Below are positions 30,301 to 36,987 of a stretch of DNA of 36,987 nt, piece after piece. Location of the stretch: contig CBDHHD010000009.1 in the NCBI GenBank assembly GCA_965263285.1, forward strand, positions 1-36,987, read 5' to 3'. The DNA is from JASGCP01 sp965263285 (GTDB lineage: Bacteria > Bacteroidota > Bacteroidia > Chitinophagales > Chitinophagaceae). The notes under the pieces were generated by a model, which had not been told where the DNA came from, did no database searches, and saw only the letters and a list, made by a program, of their open reading frames with translations. Made by a program: the position numbers and the translations under genes. Each line of letters opens with the position of its first letter. Within the stretch, counting starts at the first letter, position 1.

Positions 30301-31540
30301 GGATAGGTATCGCCAAAGTATTTTGACTATTAGCAACAATATAAGGACTACCTATAGGAAAATTATTGTTACCTGGATCAACTGTGGTTACAACAGTACA
30401 CTCACCTGTTAAGTCGCCACCACCACCACCGCCACCTGCAACACCATTAAGAGTTATGTCAACTAAAGCAGAACCACTAATAAAATTAGTAATAGAAACT
30501 ATTGTAAGTAATGCTGAATTAAGTGGCACAATACCTATAAAAATGCAATACTCATCATTACTTCCAGTAAATGATCTATCATTAGAATAACTACTTCCTA
30601 CCCATTCTCCTCCTGTTATTGCTATGTCGTATTGATTAGTCTGCCCTGCTACCGCTGTAACTATAATTACTGGTTGCTTAACTGCTGGGATGAAATTATA
30701 CGAAGTTCCAGATGGCTTATCAAATACTATCCACACATATCCATCATTTAAGGGATTTTCAGTATCAGTAATTGCTTGTGTTTTCCCTATACCTACTCTT
30801 AAAGCAAAATTACTTGATTGTAAAGCTATATTAGAAGTTACTCTAATTGTAAAAACAGGTGAGTTTACATAAAGGTTAACTAAGTATTGCCCCGCAGTAA
30901 GTGAAGTAGGAAAAGAAATACTATTGCCATAGGTTTGCAGAGTCGGATTACTTTTGATATATGTTACCCCATTAATCAAACCATCACCTGTTGCCGGAGA
31001 GAAAGTATTTGTTGAGCCAATTACAGGCATGTTTACAAATATTGCGTTATCTATTGTAGCAGGAGAAACAACATAACTAATAGGAGATACTTGTGGGTTA
31101 AAAGGGAAAATTACATTCGTTCTACCTACTGCATCGCCACTTCCAGCAGTAGAAGGAGACTGCCAAGTGTATGTAGTAGGAGTGCCTGTGTTTACAGAAA
31201 TACATATCCATAGCTTATTATCCACTGTGTTATATATAGCCGAACCTACTACCCCTACCGTTGAACTCGCAGGATCAACGGTTGCTATTGTAAAAGGAGG
31301 ATTTGAACCACCACCACCTGCTATTTGTTGCCAAGTAGTAGGACTAAGAGATGAGCAATACCAAAGTGTAAACGCTGTCGTGTTTATGTAATATCTACCC
31401 ACGAAATCAACAACAGTAGTCGCATCAGGGTTTGTTGCACCTCTAAGAGGTAAAGCTTGTTGCATTTGTGGAGCATCAGTCAAATTCGTTGCTGGTAATA
31501 AACCTTGTAACTGTTGCGCTGGATTAAAAACTACTGCCAT
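27374..31540 (-). CDS. large tail fibre protein with repeated domains
   Basis: A 1388-aa Gly/Ser/Thr/Asn-rich fibre protein, probably host-receptor binding. The N-terminal 140 residues have aromatic-rich strands and a 'QQIAGGGGSNPPF' linker. Then two copies of a roughly 225-aa domain follow (about 146-376 and 394-617), each with 'FPTSL', 'V-T-A/P-V-A-G-Q-x-N-x-Y-D-x-x-I-x-G-G-E-W' and 'LNGV-GGGG' ends. Further on are tandem short units ('SNGNLL', 'LGTDA-GN-IAGT-PIA-SSVLG') that may form a trimeric beta-helix shaft. There is no peptidase-like C-terminal chaperone motif that I can see. It lies after the other fibre gene and before lysis genes. Confidence 0.75.
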   Translation of the reverse strand: MAVVFNPAQQLQGLLPATNLTDAPQMQQALPLRGATNPDATTVVDFVGRYYINTTAFTLWYCSSLSPTTWQQIAGGGGSNPPFTIATVDPASSTVGVVGSAIYNTVDNKLWICISVNTGTPTTYTWQSPSTAGSGDAVGRTNVIFPFNPQVSPISYVVSPATIDNAIFVNMPVIGSTNTFSPATGDGLINGVTYIKSNPTLQTYGNSISFPTSLTAGQYLVNLYVNSPVFTIRVTSNIALQSSNFALRVGIGKTQAITDTENPLNDGYVWIVFDKPSGTSYNFIPAVKQPVIIVTAVAGQTNQYDIAITGGEWVGSSYSNDRSFTGSNDEYCIFIGIVPLNSALLTIVSITNFISGSALVDITLNGVAGGGGGGGDLTGECTVVTTVDPGNNNFPIGSPYIVANSQNTLAIPIPLNSMTNDFTYFAGSGYIGTTRYIRSTGQRTIYGDSMVFPTSLIAQKYNAYTSLKNINCTVRVTCATNPGTNWISEFTICPKTVATGLLNPTGNGNAWNPFELPAGNDNDSLMLVAPTITVTPVAGQANKYDLNISGGEWYMASLSATNGYTGSTTEFLSFLTIYNNAVIITAIENPTSYNSFSNGTFSLSINLNGVGGGGSGTQVQSDYSIIDTAQSSFIKNKPQWSSGTASAPTSTDGNIYIQYNRNAGGIPVDMNLQNNVAGTYSLNQSVTDLIENLCFNLIRNISFTGIKGIDFNSNFAVDNNLGTNTSANATTVLYYINKGLITITLANVTGLQDAYFITRYYANQTIQYTTTGNLTWQINILSYTKIGTDATIVAVLDNATNVYNQSVTTLLALGGTATNSVITFTGATVINNMFGSFGEYNNSITNNYLYFNSNGQIISNPLPIATDTIQGIANFTSSNGNLLINAGSVSLANAFNLLSLIISGVGSFLRLSGITSASVLGTDATGNVIAGTLPIATSSVLGIASFSFSNGNLLVSNGAVRLSSDFTLNSLTISGATSFLKLSNLVSTAVLGTDANGNIIAGTATPLPIASSSVLGGIKIGSGINIQADGTATVTGGGVLVKQLCDIITTTNINLTGLQTIQGVVLTATSRVVVAGQTNQATNGIYNPNVSGWIRTSDANTIALLSSALVTANLGDNAGDTYFCTTGTTGTIGTTPITWIQSGNTDAYNIVNGGLDTGAGITKSTVNNQVVLALDENISLTGTFSASRVTMSSPSVRGVKVLGTDTSGQIINNNPNALTTFLGTDISNNFVSRAEYCKNYSKTTDISYTIFSNLILNLDAGGTGLVDLGTAPFTYSNGIFTYTGNIASLVTVDVVVTLTATSTASAPNLYISYGSTAGTNKIKQVNSYFATNLQNQQISIVHTFPVSPTTTDTNNKFAIYYRNSFSPSGLTAGNEFPFSAKITISGIN

Positions 31541-31541
31541 A

Positions 31542-32939
31542 TTATTGTATGTTTAAAGTTATTGAGAAAGGACTTGCATAAGTTACTCCTGACATCTGCC
31601 AAAGGTTATATGTTACATTACCTGGAGTATAGGTTATAGATCCTACCCTTGCGAAACTAACCGAGAAGCCTTGTTGTATAATAGAAGTTACAGTGCCTGT
31701 CGTTGCGAAATAAATACCACCTCCCACAGTACCCGATGCCACTTGAAAAGTATTTGTTGATTGCGGTGCTATGCCTAAGCTAACCATCCCTTGAACATTA
31801 GCTGGTTGCGTTCCACAGAAATAGAAAATAGGACTGAAAACAGTTAGTTGCGTTGATTTGCTCACTGTTATTTGTCCCGCTCCCTGTGTACCTGTACCTT
31901 GTATAGATGCGTTGATTGTTATAGCATCTACGAAATCAGTTATAACTGGAGAGCCTGTAGCTGTTGACAAAGTGAATATATTAGAACCATTTTGAACACC
32001 TACAACAGAAATAGTACCTGTAATACTTCCATTTGTTGCCACTGCTGAATAAGATACAGAAGCCTCACTCGTATAGAATGCTTTGGATACAGAACCATCA
32101 GTCCAAGTAGCAGTAAGTGAATAATCAAAAGCCTGTGGTGTCGGCCCTGAACCACTCCCCGTTAATGTTATTTGTTTATTAACATCATCACTTGTTTTTG
32201 TTATGGTTCCTGCTACTAATAATATTTGGTTTATTAGATTATATACTATCGTTTTAATTCCATCTTGCGAAACAGATATAACAGTATTAGCACTTGCCGT
32301 TATCGTTGTGCCATCTACTTGTGCTACTCCTTTGCTCGTTGAACTTGTAGAAGGTAGATTAATTAACTGGACTAAACTATTTGCATCTAATCTGGGTATC
32401 CCTTGCGGTGTACCATAAGGAACATTTGTTATTTTTGAAAAATCTACACTATTTATTTTAGCATTTGTTATTCCGTTATCAAGTAACGAAATAGTATTAT
32501 TTGTATTAGTAAAGAAATCAGGATCAAAAGTATATGTAACTCCCCCTCCGCCTGTTGAATTTATTGTCGGTTGACCTGTTGAAGCATCGTAAGTTATAGT
32601 TACATTTGTCCCTGCATTTAGTTTTTGATAATTATAAGAACCACTTGCATTACCTACCAAAAACTGACCAAGTGTAGGTGCTGTGTTTATCCCTGTTCCT
32701 CCGCTTAATATAGGTACAAGACCAACTTTAAAAGGTGCTGGTTGAGTACCACTACCCACAATCGTTACACCATCAACATACACAGAAGAAGCCGAACCGC
32801 TAAAAGAAAGAGTTACTCTCCTAAAATCAGTAGCATTTTGCGTAAGAGAAATACCAGGACCCAAGTCCAAATACAAATATTGTGCCGGACCCTTATCTGT
32901 TGAAATTAAATTGCCAAATAGAATAGGTTGAAAACTCAT
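31542..32939 (-). CDS. tail fibre / receptor-binding protein
   Basis: A 465-aa fibre-like protein. The N-terminal part (1-90) is 'PAQYLYLDLGPGISLTQNAT' onwards, with a GG-T motif ('VPILSGGTGINTAPTLGQFL', about 75-94) common in fibre shafts. A 'GGGG' linker is at about 133-136. The rest is beta-rich with 'YTPGNVTYNLWQMSGVTY' at the end. It immediately precedes the larger fibre gene, so it may be the proximal part that joins the baseplate. No enzymatic motif is visible. Confidence 0.65.
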   Translation of the reverse strand: MSFQPILFGNLISTDKGPAQYLYLDLGPGISLTQNATDFRRVTLSFSGSASSVYVDGVTIVGSGTQPAPFKVGLVPILSGGTGINTAPTLGQFLVGNASGSYNYQKLNAGTNVTITYDASTGQPTINSTGGGGVTYTFDPDFFTNTNNTISLLDNGITNAKINSVDFSKITNVPYGTPQGIPRLDANSLVQLINLPSTSSTSKGVAQVDGTTITASANTVISVSQDGIKTIVYNLINQILLVAGTITKTSDDVNKQITLTGSGSGPTPQAFDYSLTATWTDGSVSKAFYTSEASVSYSAVATNGSITGTISVVGVQNGSNIFTLSTATGSPVITDFVDAITINASIQGTGTQGAGQITVSKSTQLTVFSPIFYFCGTQPANVQGMVSLGIAPQSTNTFQVASGTVGGGIYFATTGTVTSIIQQGFSVSFARVGSITYTPGNVTYNLWQMSGVTYASPFSITLNIQ

Positions 32940-33175
32940 ATGTATGTGTTTAGTTGTATAGCATTATCTTTCACAAAATTACTTATATTTGAGCTTAAAA
33001 TTAAATTATTATCATAATTTATATTTGTGCTTTCATTGATAAGCAAAGTAATATCAAAACTTAAATTATTATTGTCCAATAATCTTATTAAATTATCTAA
33101 ACTTGTGTAAGTCTGTAAGCCAACATCAAATATACTTTGGTTATTTATAGTTTTATAAACGCTCTGCGTTGACAT
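32936..33175 (-). CDS. LysM/gpX-like small baseplate protein
   Basis: A 79-aa protein from ATG 33175; the longer frame to 33223 adds a poor hydrophobic lead and is not preferred. 'VYKTINNQSIFDVGLQTYTS', 'LDNLIRLLDNNNLSFDI' follow the pattern of gpX/LysM-like tail proteins in Bacteroidota phages (Q-S-I-F-D-x-x-L-x-x-Y-G/T). These proteins usually attach to the hub region. Its start overlaps the gp25-like gene by 23 nt and its end overlaps the fibre gene start by 4 nt. Confidence 0.6.
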   Translation of the reverse strand: MSTQSVYKTINNQSIFDVGLQTYTSLDNLIRLLDNNNLSFDITLLINESTNINYDNNLILSSNISNFVKDNAIQLNTYI

Positions 33176-33482
33176 AGATATTATTATTTTTATCAAAAGT
33201 AACATTTTTAACGGAGAAGCCATCTCTAATTAAACTATTTTTTATTTTTAGTTGCACCGTTTGTTGATTAATTCTATCGTTTAGATATTGTATTATACCC
33301 ACACCATTAATAAAATCAGTTTTGAACCATCCTGCGAATGATTGTATTATTTGCTCTATTGTTTGGTTGTCGCTATTGCCTATTGCGAAGTCGCCATTAG
33401 CATAAGACAAGTCAAAGTATATGATTCCCATAGTTTCATTTGTAGGTATGTTTACTTGATTAAGTAGAATATCTTGTTGCAT
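33153..33482 (-). CDS. gp25/gpW-like baseplate wedge protein
   Basis: A 109-aa protein. 'MGIIYFDLSYANGDFAIGNS' and 'TIEQIIQSFAGWFKTDFINGVG' then 'LNDRINQQTVQLKIKNSLIRDG' follow the layout of small Bacteroidota phage proteins in the T4 gp25/P2 gpW position (strand, a D-F-x-I-G turn, 'Q-x-x-x-Q' helix, G-V-G-x-x-x-x-L). It lies directly between the spike gene and the LysM/gpX-like gene, as in P2/Mu baseplate order. Confidence 0.7.
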   Translation of the reverse strand: MQQDILLNQVNIPTNETMGIIYFDLSYANGDFAIGNSDNQTIEQIIQSFAGWFKTDFINGVGIIQYLNDRINQQTVQLKIKNSLIRDGFSVKNVTFDKNNNIYVNAERL

Positions 33483-33483
33483 G

Positions 33484-34002
33484 TTATCCTTGTGTTATGT
33501 TAGGGTTAGAAATATCGGAAATATTAGGTACTGTTTGCTGTTGTGTTGTAGTACCCGAAAGTCCTGTTACCGCAACCGTACTTGTATAAGAACCTGCAGT
33601 GTGCGTATGATTATTAAATACATTTATAAGAGTTTGAAAAGCTTTAATTAGCCCGTTTACTTCTACAAGTGGACTTGAATTGTTATTTATCATACCTCCC
33701 CTAAGTATAATTTTATCTATCTCGCTGTATTGAATTACGAAAGGAGAGTCTATATAGGTACTAATTAATATGTAAACAAGAGAATTTACTGCTGGTTTTA
33801 TATATAGACCATCATTTGTTCCTGCCATTAGCTCTATATTTTCAAGTACATATTCATCTTCTAAACCTATTATATTACACTTGCAAGTACGAGTAGTATC
33901 ATCAACGGACTGGACAAGTCCTTGCAGTATATATACATCATCCCGCTTTTCTACTCTTGCTAATTGCCTTATTGCATTAGCTATATCATTACTTAAAGTC
34001 AT
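33484..34002 (-). CDS. baseplate spike / assembly protein (gpV, Mu gp45-like)
   Basis: A 172-aa protein. The N-terminal OB-fold part reads 'DVYILQGLVQSVDDTTRTCK' followed by 'CNIIGLEDEYVLENIELMA'. A 'NVFNNHTHTAGSY' stretch contains an H-x-H pattern like the metal site at the tip of contractile-tail spikes, although its placement here is near residue 130 and followed by a Thr/Gly-rich end. It starts inside the end of the hub gene (ATGA overlap) and precedes the gp25-like gene, the usual order in Mu/P2-type phages. Confidence 0.75.
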   Translation of the reverse strand: MTLSNDIANAIRQLARVEKRDDVYILQGLVQSVDDTTRTCKCNIIGLEDEYVLENIELMAGTNDGLYIKPAVNSLVYILISTYIDSPFVIQYSEIDKIILRGGMINNNSSPLVEVNGLIKAFQTLINVFNNHTHTAGSYTSTVAVTGLSGTTTQQQTVPNISDISNPNITQG

Positions 34003-35306
34003 ATATTTAATATATAATCTAATTCTATATTTTGCCTTGCCCCACTTGTTCCGTTTTTGTATTCTACACTTCTAACAACATAAAAACCATCTCTTTCTGG
34101 CAATTGTTGAGAATGCAAATGTATTACATCTCCAAAATTAATAATAGGATATAAAAATGTATCAAAAGAACCTTTGAAACCACTATAATAATACTTTTTT
34201 AACTCCGATAAGCCTAACTGGTATAATTGATTGACATTGTTAATATTATTGTATATAAAGCTTCTTCGCTCTCCTCCTGTATTTGATGGCACTGGAGCAC
34301 CATTAGATAAGTCCATAAAATTAAAATCTTGTTTAGTCTTGTCATAATAAATAAGAATTTTAAGTTTATCTTTTGTTGTTTGTTGCGTTCCATCTTTATT
34401 TGTCTTACCTGTATTGACAACAACTACCGAAGAACACAAAGCCGACAAATTAATATCTTCTTTATTTGTAAATGTTAAATTTTCTATGTTTATCACATTA
34501 AATTCAAGTAGCTCTTGATATCCAAGTGGGATATATGGTATCCCGTTATAACTATTCCCCTGCCCATCCATATTAAAAGAATAATTACACATTGCCGTAG
34601 TAGGTGTAGGATTATATATAGGTATACCTATATGTAAAGTATTGCTATTTCTAAAAAAGCTATCAAGATGATATTCTTTTTTTATCCTATCTAATACCTC
34701 TGCTATTGTTTCGTTATTAGTCCTAAAAGTGTTTATATTGTATGTTATAGAAGTATCTGCCCCCTCAAATTGTATATTAGCAAGAGTTAGTCTCGTTAAC
34801 ATATCTAAATTTGAATTTGCGTAAGCATATTGATAACATTGACTTATTATTTGTAACAAAGTAAGACTTGCGCCAAAGTATTTAGTCGGTGCTTGTAATT
34901 GTTTAAAAAGCCACATATTATCCTCTAATAATATTTCCGTGTGCAAACTTGACTTTATATTTGTTATCCATCCTTGATATAGTACTGGTGCTTCTAATAT
35001 TGTTTTATAATAATTTTGATACCCAGATTTGATGGTTATGTAATCACCAATCATAAATAAAGCATCACCTTTTAAGGAATTATTTACATTTGATATATAA
35101 TATTTTTGACTATCAATATTTGTAGCTATTGTATTATTAGTATTATCTTTTATACTTAATCGCTTAGGTATTACTATCTTACCGCTATTCGTTAAATCTG
35201 TCCAATTTTTCTTTATTTCTACACTATTGCAAAAAGGTATTTTAAGTAATCTATTTCTTCCGTTTGTTACTTGTTGTATTTCAATGTATGTGAATGTATT
35301 ACGCAT
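33999..35306 (-). CDS. baseplate hub protein (gpD / Mu gp44-like)
   Basis: A 435-aa hub protein that sits between tube and spike. The sequence runs as in the late-control D family: N-terminal strands ('YIEIQQVTNGRNRLLKIPFC', 'WTDLTNSGKIVIPKRL'), 'GDYITIKSGYQ', a helical region 'SLTLLQIISQCYQYAYAN', 'TIAEVLDRIKKEYHLDSFFR', then a beta-rich end with 'INFGDVIHLHSQQLPERDGF' and 'YVVRSVEYKNGTSG'. Gene order (tape measure, 193-aa protein, hub, spike) agrees. It overlaps the spike gene by 4 nt. Confidence 0.8.
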   Translation of the reverse strand: MRNTFTYIEIQQVTNGRNRLLKIPFCNSVEIKKNWTDLTNSGKIVIPKRLSIKDNTNNTIATNIDSQKYYISNVNNSLKGDALFMIGDYITIKSGYQNYYKTILEAPVLYQGWITNIKSSLHTEILLEDNMWLFKQLQAPTKYFGASLTLLQIISQCYQYAYANSNLDMLTRLTLANIQFEGADTSITYNINTFRTNNETIAEVLDRIKKEYHLDSFFRNSNTLHIGIPIYNPTPTTAMCNYSFNMDGQGNSYNGIPYIPLGYQELLEFNVINIENLTFTNKEDINLSALCSSVVVVNTGKTNKDGTQQTTKDKLKILIYYDKTKQDFNFMDLSNGAPVPSNTGGERRSFIYNNINNVNQLYQLGLSELKKYYYSGFKGSFDTFLYPIINFGDVIHLHSQQLPERDGFYVVRSVEYKNGTSGARQNIELDYILNI

Positions 35307-35307
35307 A

Positions 35308-35889
35308 TTATTGAATTGTTATAAAATCATTTTGCGTTTCACTAATAGCCTGTATATTTACCTGTTGTTGAGAAATTCCCCCAGGGACTTGCGGAAAATT
35401 AAAATTATCTATTACTATATTATTAATACCAAATTGATTTAGATACCAACTCGTTACTGGTATAGCAGAGGGATATTTTAACATCTTAATGATATTATCA
35501 ACTGCGTTTTTAGGATAAACTCCATTAGCATTTACCCCGTTGTTTTGATCAAAAGAACTTAAAAAAATAGATATATCAATTTGATAGTCGCCTAAACTTA
35601 TGTAGTCTTTTACCGTTCCATCTGCTCCTTGTGTATTTTCCTTTACTATATATTTTGTTTGTGTTACATTCATCAAAACATTATAAATAATAATTTGCTC
35701 AAATGTATATATATTATTATATATATCTGTGTATATATTAGTAGGATTACCAAAAACAATATTGCTGTAAATGAGTGTTCCGAGAGAAGAAAAGCCCAAG
35801 AATGGTAAATTAATAGAGTCTTCAAATGTAATAGGTGCTATTGCTCCAACACTAACATTTTGCTTTAAGCTGTTTATTATTATTGCCAT
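35308..35889 (-). CDS. DUF6046-like tail/baseplate protein
   Basis: A 193-aa protein resembling Bacteroidota phage proteins of the DUF6046 type that lie between tape measure and hub. Visible features are 'GTVKDYISLGDYQIDISIFL' (preceded by 'TKYIVKENTQGAD') and 'DNFNFPQVPGGISQQQVNIQ'. It probably corresponds to a hub-proximal tube component (like P2 gpU position). It is 4 nt after the tape measure stop and 1 nt before the hub ATG. I rely mostly on context. Confidence 0.65.
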   Translation of the reverse strand: MAIIINSLKQNVSVGAIAPITFEDSINLPFLGFSSLGTLIYSNIVFGNPTNIYTDIYNNIYTFEQIIIYNVLMNVTQTKYIVKENTQGADGTVKDYISLGDYQIDISIFLSSFDQNNGVNANGVYPKNAVDNIIKMLKYPSAIPVTSWYLNQFGINNIVIDNFNFPQVPGGISQQQVNIQAISETQNDFITIQ

Positions 35890-35893
35890 TTCT

Positions 35894-36987
35894 TTAATGT
35901 ATTAAAATTTGACTATCTCGTACTGCTTCAAGCATAGCATCTAATACTTGTTTTTTCACTTCGTTTGACATCTTACCTAAATTATTTGAAACTACTTGAA
36001 ACTCTTTTATTAAGCTATCTATTTTTATGTTTATGTTAGTAGCTGTTTGCTTTTCTACCGATGCACTTGATGTTTTAACAACATTATTATTTGTTTGAGT
36101 AGCAACTAACTTGCTTTTATCTATTACCTTATTATTACCTAAGCCTTCCTTTTCTGTTTCTCCCTGTTTAGTAGCATCTTCTATTCCTTTATAAGCAGAA
36201 GTATAAGCTGACACTGCCCTTTCAACAACTTTTTTAGGATTAATATCATCCATCAACTTATTAAAGTCTTTTTTAAGATTACTAAAATTAAAAGTAACAA
36301 CATCATGTATTATTTGACCTGCTATCTTCCAAGCATTAATATAATCAATTATTAAAGACTTAATAAAAGAAAAGCCTCCTGAAAAAATAGCCTTTATAAA
36401 AGTCCAATTTCTATAAATTACATATGTTACTATTCCAATTGCGACAATTATACCAGTAATTATCAATACCATAGGATTAGCCTCGGTTATTACATTCCAA
36501 ATTTCTGTTGCTACACTTATAGCCTTGATAACAGATAAAACACCCCCTAAGCCAATAGCTATATATAGAAATATTTTTCGGTGTTCCGAAATAAATGAAA
36601 TAATAGGTTTTAAATATGTTAATACTTCAACACCTATAGCACCTATACTTTCTTTTAATGTGTCATATAGCTTACTTAATTGTGCTATGCTATCACCTTG
36701 TAATTTAGCAGCAGCCGCTCCTTTATCCGCTGTGTTTATTATTGTCAATAATGCCTCTGTCCCAGCCTCTTGACTCTGTTTGAACTTGTTTAGTATCGTT
36801 TCTACTTGTTCAGGATTTAGACCTAAACCAGCAAGAGTCAAAGCCCTTACATTTTTACCTCTGTTTATAATATCTTTGATAATATTAGCCGACTCGTTTA
36901 AGCTCCTTCCTTGAGCCGCTCCAAAATTAGCCGAAGCCTCTAATATTTCATTTATATTTCTTTGTACCGCTTCGCTCTGGCTCGTTA
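35894..36987 (-). CDS. tape measure protein, C-terminal part (runs off window end)
   Basis: The rest of the gene whose start is at 1..365. It reads TSQSEAVQRNIN at the window edge and goes on 'FGAAQGRSLNESANIIKDII', 'LGLNPEQVETILNKFKQ', 'AAAKLQGDSIAQLSKLYDTL', followed by two to three membrane-type helices ('KIFLYIAIGLGGVLSVIKAI', 'PMVLIITGIIVAIGIVTYVI') and a coiled tail. The helix/TM layout and 'G-x-A-A-A-K-L-x-G-D-S' are typical of tape measures with a pore-forming hydrophobic part. An internal TTG at 36841 could be mistaken for a start. The DUF6046-like gene follows after 4 nt. Confidence 0.85.
   Translation of the reverse strand, partial: TSQSEAVQRNINEILEASANFGAAQGRSLNESANIIKDIINRGKNVRALTLAGLGLNPEQVETILNKFKQSQEAGTEALLTIINTADKGAAAAKLQGDSIAQLSKLYDTLKESIGAIGVEVLTYLKPIISFISEHRKIFLYIAIGLGGVLSVIKAISVATEIWNVITEANPMVLIITGIIVAIGIVTYVIYRNWTFIKAIFSGGFSFIKSLIIDYINAWKIAGQIIHDVVTFNFSNLKKDFNKLMDDINPKKVVERAVSAYTSAYKGIEDATKQGETEKEGLGNNKVIDKSKLVATQTNNNVVKTSSASVEKQTATNINIKIDSLIKEFQVVSNNLGKMSNEVKKQVLDAMLEAVRDSQILIH

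Noticed and set aside
27374..32939. Diversity-generating retroelement acting on the fibre genes
   Set aside because: No reverse transcriptase gene or template repeat was seen anywhere in the window.
33175..33223. N-terminal extension of the 95-aa form of the LysM/gpX-like protein
   Set aside because: The extension overlaps the gp25-like gene by 71 nt and adds a hydrophobic lead unlike the family; the ATG at 33175 gives the usual size.
35894..36841. A separate 315-aa gene starting at 36841
   Set aside because: The codon there is TTG and the frame continues upstream to the window end with tape measure-like sequence, so it is an internal position of the tape measure gene.
1..36987. Temperate phage or Mu-type transposable phage
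   Set aside because: Several head genes are Mu-like, but I found no integrase, transposase, MuB-like ATPase, CI-type repressor or attachment site; lysogeny is unsupported.
1..36987. tRNA genes
   Set aside because: No cloverleaf-like segment with a TTCGA/TTCAA arm and matching acceptor stem was noticed; the reading was by eye, so a divergent tRNA could be missed.

Overview
The window looks like one nearly complete genome of a contractile-tailed (myovirus-type) bacteriophage of a Bacteroidota host, probably Flavobacteriia/Cytophagia-like. The evidence is a strongly AT-rich sequence; genes that start behind A-rich leaders without Shine-Dalgarno sequences; promoter -7 elements of the form TAnnTTTG, the Bacteroidota sigma-factor consensus; and structural proteins of Bacteroidota Mu/P2-like types (DUF2586-type sheath, DUF935 portal, Mu gpF, DUF1320/gp36). 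The two window ends both lie inside one minus-strand tape measure gene, so the sequence is best read as a circularly permuted map of about 37 kb. The literal join is off frame by one base.

Late (minus) block, in transcription order from about 15.4 kb down to 1 and then from 36,987 down to 26.1 kb: ribbon-helix-helix-like protein, putative small terminase, large terminase, gp36-like adaptor with an insert, a two-TM membrane protein, portal, Mu gpF-like protein, tail completion (gpS/gpG-like), tail terminator-like, baseplate J-like, two structural proteins of unknown role, protease plus scaffold, major capsid protein, a diverged free-standing copy of one capsid domain, sheath, tube, a small unknown, tail assembly chaperone with a programmed -1 frameshift extension, tape measure, DUF6046-like protein, hub (gpD), spike (gpV/gp45), gp25-like, a LysM/gpX-like protein, two large fibre proteins, and a lysis cassette (TM/coiled-coil protein, holin, two spanin-like proteins). 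One plus-strand gene (9872..10261) sits inside the late block with its own promoter.

Control/origin region (15.38-17.0 kb): a divergent promoter region with a perfect inverted repeat, one small plus gene, then 1.07 kb without genes. This holds five compact minus-strand 'TAnnTTTG box - 40-56 nt - hairpin - T tract' units, an AT-alternating tract and a cluster of AAAGTTAGGC direct repeats that could be a replication origin.

Early (plus) block (17.0-26.1 kb): SF3-type helicase, a Thr-rich protein, a Rad52-like annealing protein followed by a 41-codon gene duplicating its core motif, a YqaJ-type exonuclease, a VRR-NUC-type nuclease, a DUF3127/SSB-like protein, a ribbon-helix-helix-like protein, a GH108 endolysin, a HAD phosphatase, and seven small tetratricopeptide-repeat (TPR) proteins, six of which share a conserved C-terminal 'GD-x-(D/E)-GY-x-x-D' cap. 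Together these suggest helicase-led, recombination-assisted replication from the plus block and virion assembly/lysis from the minus block. No integrase, transposase or obvious CI-type repressor was seen. Tandem and partial gene duplication recurs across the genome (capsid domain, annealing-protein motif, TPR genes, fibre domains, a two-copy 166-aa protein, hairpin units). The TPR family and the hairpin units are the best candidates for something undescribed.
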